From: Rhodospirillaceae bacterium
GTDB taxonomy: Bacteria > Pseudomonadota > Alphaproteobacteria > Rhodospirillales > UBA2165
Assembly: GCA_018674495.1 (NCBI GenBank)
Contig: JABHAA010000029.1
Location: 1-37,308 of the forward strand
DNA: 37,308 nt
Direction of reading: 5' to 3'
The notes beneath the pieces were generated by a model that saw only the letters and a list, made by a program, of their open reading frames with translations, searched no databases and was not told the DNA's origin. A program made the position numbers and the translations under genes. Positions 34,184-37,308 of the stretch are shown here, in pieces (the first letter of the stretch is position 1; each line of letters begins with the position of its first letter).

Positions 34184-34209
34184 CCCCCGCAGCCTTGTGG
34201 CTGCGGGGG
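34184..34209 (-). terminator. Intrinsic terminator of the 58-residue gene
   Basis: CCCCCGCAGCC (34184-34194) pairs with GGCTGCGGGGG (34199-34209) as an 11-bp stem with a 4-nt loop. On the minus strand it is followed by ATTTCTTTATTTCC. It lies about 20 bp past the stop at 34228. Confidence 0.93.
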
Positions 34210-34227
34210 CTCTTGAGCAATACCGGG

Positions 34228-34404
34228 TCAGGCGGATTTGTCGACTTTGTTGCCGACGCTGTCCGATTTCGGTACGGATTGCCCTTCGTGGCCGGTAGTG
34301 GGCGCGGCCACTTTGGGTTCAGTTTTGGCGGCTTCTTGCGCTCCCGCCGTATTCTGTACCGCTTGCACTGCCGCGCTCTGTCCGGCTCCGATTTGTTCAA
34401 TCAT
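34228..34404 (-). CDS. Small protein, 58 residues, unknown function
   Basis: Starts at ATG 34402-34404 with AAGGAG at 6-nt spacing and ends at TGA 34228-34230, just before a strong terminator. The 58 residues are Ala/Gln/Lys-rich and hydrophilic, with no Cys, Trp or membrane segment; the second half is rich in Lys, Ser and Val and looks disordered. I see no family. Codon use follows the genome. The gene and its terminator form a complete transcription unit or the end of one with the 61-residue gene 204 bp upstream. Confidence 0.75.
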   Translation of the reverse strand: MIEQIGAGQSAAVQAVQNTAGAQEAAKTEPKVAAPTTGHEGQSVPKSDSVGNKVDKSA

Positions 34405-34608
34405 TCTGATTCTCCTTGAGTGAAATGAATGGCTTCTGCCACGCCTGGAATGTAGGGCCGGAGCGGTACACTTGCAACCGATCCAAAGTGAACAATATTT
34501 GATCTAAATTATTGATTTTATTAATGTTTTTTAAATGTTTAATAGGATTAAATTAACCAGAATAACCACGATCACTTCGAACAACAAATGTGTTTGCGCC
34601 GGCAAATT

Positions 34609-34794
34609 CTAAGAGTTGGCCGCGTGCAACCAGATGCTGGCGCCCCACTGTTTGACGCTCTCGCACCATTTTGCGATGGCAGCGCGAACCACTTCATTGC
34701 GTTCGGTGTTGCCGGCGCGCATGCCCGCGTTGATCTGCCCGCTCAAGCCTTGGGAATTTTCGGAAGCGATCTCCTGGTTAAATTGATCAAACAT
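34609..34794 (-). CDS. Small protein, 61 residues, unknown function
   Basis: Starts at ATG 34792-34794 with AAAGGAGA at 6-nt spacing. The product MFDQFNQEI...AIWLHAANS-like is helical, with an acidic N-terminal half and a hydrophobic, Trp-rich C-terminal end (WCESVKQWGASIW) carrying one Cys. No signal peptide or family is recognisable. A longer reading to 34851 lacks a ribosome-binding site. It diverges from the BKACE gene across 221 bp that carry a 10-bp inverted repeat. Confidence 0.72.
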   Translation of the reverse strand: MFDQFNQEIASENSQGLSGQINAGMRAGNTERNEVVRAAIAKWCESVKQWGASIWLHAANS

Positions 34795-34871
34795 TTGCTG
34801 TCTCCTTTTATGTGTAAGCGCCCTGTTGCGCGATGATCCAAGGATAGGCAAACTGGCTAGACTTCGCTTGC

Positions 34872-34901
34872 AGGTTTCGTCTGGAAGTATCGACGAAACC
34901 T
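34872..34901. promoter_or_regulatory. 10-bp inverted repeat between divergent small gene and BKACE gene
   Basis: AGGTTTCGTC (34872-34881) and GACGAAACCT (34892-34901) are perfectly complementary arms around a 10-nt spacer. A third half-site-like GGTTTCGCC lies at 34923-34931. The arm centres are 20 bp apart, two helical turns, as for a dimeric regulator. The right arm is followed by TGTTTTATC, so a hairpin terminator/attenuator on the plus strand is another reading. Confidence 0.55.
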
Positions 34902-35015
34902 TGTTTTATCTTGTGATTGAATGGTTTCGCCTTGATTTTTCATACGTAACCCGCGTTTTGGATTGGATATATCCAGGGTATCGGGACTAACAAGCAAGCA
35001 TAGGGGGAGGATATT

Positions 35016-35996
35016 TTGGCAGACATCAAAAACATTTATGCCGACATCGTCACCGGGCTGCACGCGGAGCCGCGCCTGGAGACCATGGGCAAAAAGCTGA
35101 TCATTAACGTAGCGCCCACCGGCTCGTTCACGTCGCGCCAGCAAAATCCAGGTCAGCCCTATACCATGGAAGAAAATGTCACGGCGGCCGTTGATGCCTA
35201 TAAGGCCGGCGCCTCTGTCTGGCACGTTCACGCCCGCGAAAAGGATGGCATCCCCAGCAAAGACCCGCATGTGGTCAAGGAAACCATCGATCGAGTGTTC
35301 GACAAATGCCCGGATATCGTCACCTCGGTGCTGCCCTACGCCGATTATGACCAACAGGGGCGCGAGCAAATTCGCCCGACCGTGGAGATACTCAAATCGG
35401 CCGGCGAGCAATATATGGAAACCGCCGTTTTGTTGATCATGTCGGTGACCTTGTCGGACAAATTCACCTATGTGGTCTCCGAGACCAATTTCAAGGAAAC
35501 CATCGAATTTCTGGAAGCCAGTAATGTGCGCCCCGAATATCAGGGCCACGCCTATTCGGGCCTGAAAGATGTGATGGACTGGGTGCTGGATACCGGCATC
35601 GCCAAGGACCCGGCGATCATGAACATCATGTGCGGCTTTCACGGTTACAGCCATGCAACGCCCCTAAGCCCGGACCCGTGGAACTATGTGAACATCATGT
35701 CGCTCTATCAGGTGCTGCCCGATGCGGGCGTGCGCGGCTTCTGCGCCGGCGGGCGCAATTGGCTGCCCTTTACCGTGCTCGGCATCATGATGGGCGTCGA
35801 TATGGTGCGCGTCGGCATGGAGGATTCGGTATTCAAGTATCCCCATTCGGACGAAAAACTTAAAACCTCCGCCGAGGCGGTGGCGCTGGTAAAGACCATC
35901 GCCGAATCCATGGGCCGCGAAATCGCCACGCCGGACGAAGCCCGGGAGATCCTTGGCATCGCACCCCGCAACGCCAGCACAAAGGCCGCCGAGTGA
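35016..35996 (+). CDS. BKACE (DUF849) beta-keto acid cleavage enzyme
   Basis: 326-residue TIM-barrel enzyme of the beta-keto acid cleavage family, founded by 3-keto-5-aminohexanoate cleavage enzyme (Kce). These condense a beta-keto acid with acetyl-CoA to give an acyl-CoA and acetoacetate. The metal-binding His-x-His is in WHVHAREKDGIPSKDP, and an acidic residue near RVGMEDSVF would complete the site. The substrate side chain cannot be predicted. TTG start with GGGAGGA at 5-nt spacing. The stop overlaps the start of a 54-residue ORF by 4 nt (GTGA). Confidence 0.93.
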   Translation: MADIKNIYADIVTGLHAEPRLETMGKKLIINVAPTGSFTSRQQNPGQPYTMEENVTAAVDAYKAGASVWHVHAREKDGIPSKDPHVVKETIDRVFDKCPDIVTSVLPYADYDQQGREQIRPTVEILKSAGEQYMETAVLLIMSVTLSDKFTYVVSETNFKETIEFLEASNVRPEYQGHAYSGLKDVMDWVLDTGIAKDPAIMNIMCGFHGYSHATPLSPDPWNYVNIMSLYQVLPDAGVRGFCAGGRNWLPFTVLGIMMGVDMVRVGMEDSVFKYPHSDEKLKTSAEAVALVKTIAESMGREIATPDEAREILGIAPRNASTKAAE

Positions 35997-36157
35997 TCGA
36001 GCAAAACCCGGACGGCGGCATGGTCCAGGTGGAATATTTTGAGGGGCCGCAATACGGCCATATGCGCGCCGAGCCGGAAACGCCCAGCTCACGCGGGGCC
36101 TATCAGACCCTCCTCGATTTTGGCCGCGCCCAGTGCGGCAACCCGCTACAGGGATAG
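35993..36157 (+). CDS. Small ORF coupled to the BKACE gene, 54 residues
   Basis: GTG at 35993 overlaps the BKACE TGA by 4 nt and has AAAGG 7-8 nt upstream. The frame runs to TAG 36155-36157. Third positions are mostly G/C as in the neighbours, and the product is a mixed, soluble 54-residue chain ending in RAQCGNPLQG. I recognise no family. It could be a real coupled subunit or the remnant of a longer gene. Confidence 0.5.
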   Translation: MIEQNPDGGMVQVEYFEGPQYGHMRAEPETPSSRGAYQTLLDFGRAQCGNPLQG

Positions 36158-36191
36158 ATTCCCAAGAGCCTAAAATTCGGAGCAAGCCAAT

Positions 36192-37256
36192 TTGCGCTAT
36201 TTGAAAACCGGCCTCACCCATCATGATCCAGCGTTGGCGACGCCCGGCTTTACCCTCTATACCCCCCTCGATCTGCCCAAGACCTTGTTGCTCAACATGG
36301 CAGGCGAGGAGGTCCATGGCTGGGATATTGCTGGAAAATCAACCAGTTATACCCATCTTTTGCCGAACGGAAATTTGCTGGCGGCGACCAAAACCGGCGA
36401 TAGCCCCACCCTGCCCCAGGCCGGCGGACTGATGCGCGAATTGGACTGGGACGGAAACTTGATATGGGAACATGACGATCCCGGTCAGCACCACGATTTC
36501 CGCCGGCTGGCCAATGGCAACACAGCCTATCTCGCCTGGACGCTGATGCCTGGTGAATACTCCAAGCGGGTCCAGGGCGGCCTGCCCGGCAGTGAGCACG
36601 AAGACGGCATCTGGGGCGACGTCATCCGCGAGGTGGACGCCGCCGGCAATCTGGTGTTCGAATGGCGCGGCTGGGAACATCTGGCGATCGAGGACTACCC
36701 CCTCGGCCCCACATCCAACCGCCATGTGTTCGCCCACCCCAACACCCTCTTTCCTATGGAGGGCGGCGATTATCTGATCTGCTTCCGCCATATCGATTTG
36801 CTGGTCATCGTATCCAGGGACACTGGCGAAATAACCTGGCAGCACCATGACGCCGAATTGGGCGGGCCCCACGATGCGCAATTTCTGGCGGACGGCAACA
36901 TGATGATCTTTGCCAACCGAGACGGCTTGCGCCCGCACGGCTCTGCGGTGATCGAGTTCAATCACCTGACCGGCGAGGAGGTCTGGAGCTACCGGGGCAA
37001 TCCCAGCCACACCTTCGACAGCAGCTTCATCAGCGGCTGCCAGCGACTTTGGTCGGGCAACACGTTGATCTGTGAAGGCATGTGGGGGCGCTTCTTCGAG
37101 GTGACGCCGGATGGCACCATTGTCTGGGAATATGTCAATCCGCACAGTTTTTACCGGGACTTTGGCGTCTCCATTGGCGACGTGAATTATGTTTTCCGCG
37201 CCTATCGCTATGCAGCCGACGGCCCGGAAATCCAAGGCCGCCTTGGCGCGCCCTAG
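36192..37256 (+). CDS. Arylsulfotransferase (ASST)-like beta-propeller protein
   Basis: 354 residues composed of repeated beta-propeller blades: TxxLPNGNLLAATKTGD, a second blade GNLVFEWRGWEH, and later ITWQHHDAELGGPHDAQFLADGNMMIFANRD. The arylsulfotransferase families fit, in which a His takes part in sulfate transfer. The His residues at HHDAELGGPHD and HTFD are candidates. No signal peptide is visible, unlike the usual periplasmic ASST, so a cytoplasmic role is likely. TTG start with GGAG about 9 nt upstream. It follows the 54-residue ORF by 34 bp and is probably in one operon with the BKACE gene. Confidence 0.82.
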   Translation: MRYLKTGLTHHDPALATPGFTLYTPLDLPKTLLLNMAGEEVHGWDIAGKSTSYTHLLPNGNLLAATKTGDSPTLPQAGGLMRELDWDGNLIWEHDDPGQHHDFRRLANGNTAYLAWTLMPGEYSKRVQGGLPGSEHEDGIWGDVIREVDAAGNLVFEWRGWEHLAIEDYPLGPTSNRHVFAHPNTLFPMEGGDYLICFRHIDLLVIVSRDTGEITWQHHDAELGGPHDAQFLADGNMMIFANRDGLRPHGSAVIEFNHLTGEEVWSYRGNPSHTFDSSFISGCQRLWSGNTLICEGMWGRFFEVTPDGTIVWEYVNPHSFYRDFGVSIGDVNYVFRAYRYAADGPEIQGRLGAP

Positions 37257-37308
37257 TAGTTTGCGCAAGAATGATTTGGTCCTATAGGATAGATCCGAAT
37301 TTGGAACA

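Noticed and set aside
34113..34400. A 95-codon leftward frame over the small-protein terminator
   Set aside because: It runs through a strong terminator hairpin and is in a different frame from the 58-residue gene, which has the ribosome-binding site.
34857..35654. A leftward 265-codon frame over the BKACE gene
   Set aside because: It lies antisense to conserved BKACE sequence and has no ribosome-binding site.
37280..37289. TCCTATAGGA palindrome at the right end
   Set aside because: Ten bases of symmetry are common by chance, and the flanking gene context is cut off by the window edge.

Overview
The window looks like chromosomal DNA of an alphaproteobacterium, probably Rhodospirillales-like. 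This is inferred from the gene set: ClpS/ClpA with an IGF loop, a DUF1489 protein, a DUF1194 protein, PccA with TTTGC/GCAAA half-sites upstream, a PAS/HisKA kinase, MlaA and MaeB. The DNA is GC-rich and compact. Stops and starts often overlap by 4 nt, and several genes use TTG or GTG starts. I see no phage, integrase, insertion sequence, CRISPR array or rRNA. One tRNA-Leu(GAG) is present.

Layout, left to right. 1-3036: clpS and clpA (leftward) with a strong terminator after clpA. 3037-5067: a divergent pair, a putative lipoprotein and a D,D-carboxypeptidase with a SPOR domain. 5064-12193: a long leftward run that first holds a VWA protein, a membrane J-domain protein and a secreted HExxH protein, then galU-ugd-phosphohexomutase (UDP-glucose/UDP-glucuronate supply) and a gamma-glutamylcyclotransferase-like gene. 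12343-13356: a secreted DUF3179 protein. 13527-15771: rightward L-2-hydroxyglutarate oxidase-like and GH114/TM1410-like genes. 15788-19156: leftward small genes, an orphan Hpt protein, DUF1489, a LiuC-like enoyl-CoA hydratase, an SDR and a small membrane protein. 19255-23931: a membrane-tethered methyltransferase, the coupled maeB-mgtE pair and tRNA-Leu.

24083-25690: lipB and a degenerate CZB/GGDEF-like protein. 25694-30092: leftward mlaA-like, DUF1194, pccA and acylphosphatase genes. 30243-31513: rhomboid protease and DOPA-dioxygenase-like gene. 31514-32106: a 593-bp stretch without a convincing gene, with 10-bp phased repeats, tiny ORFs with ribosome-binding sites and a C10 tract. 32107-34034: an NTF2-like protein and a sensor histidine kinase. 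34228-34794: two short leftward genes encoding 58- and 61-residue proteins, the first followed by a strong terminator. 35016-37256: a BKACE (DUF849) enzyme, a coupled 54-residue ORF and an arylsulfotransferase-like protein.

Most of the window is housekeeping or central metabolism (proteolysis, cell wall, sugar nucleotides, malate/acetyl-CoA and propionyl-CoA metabolism, lipoate, Mg2+). The least explained parts are the VWA/J-domain/HExxH operon, the small-protein locus at 34.2-34.9 kb with its palindromes, and the 31.5-32.1 kb intergenic region. None of them can be called a new system from sequence alone.
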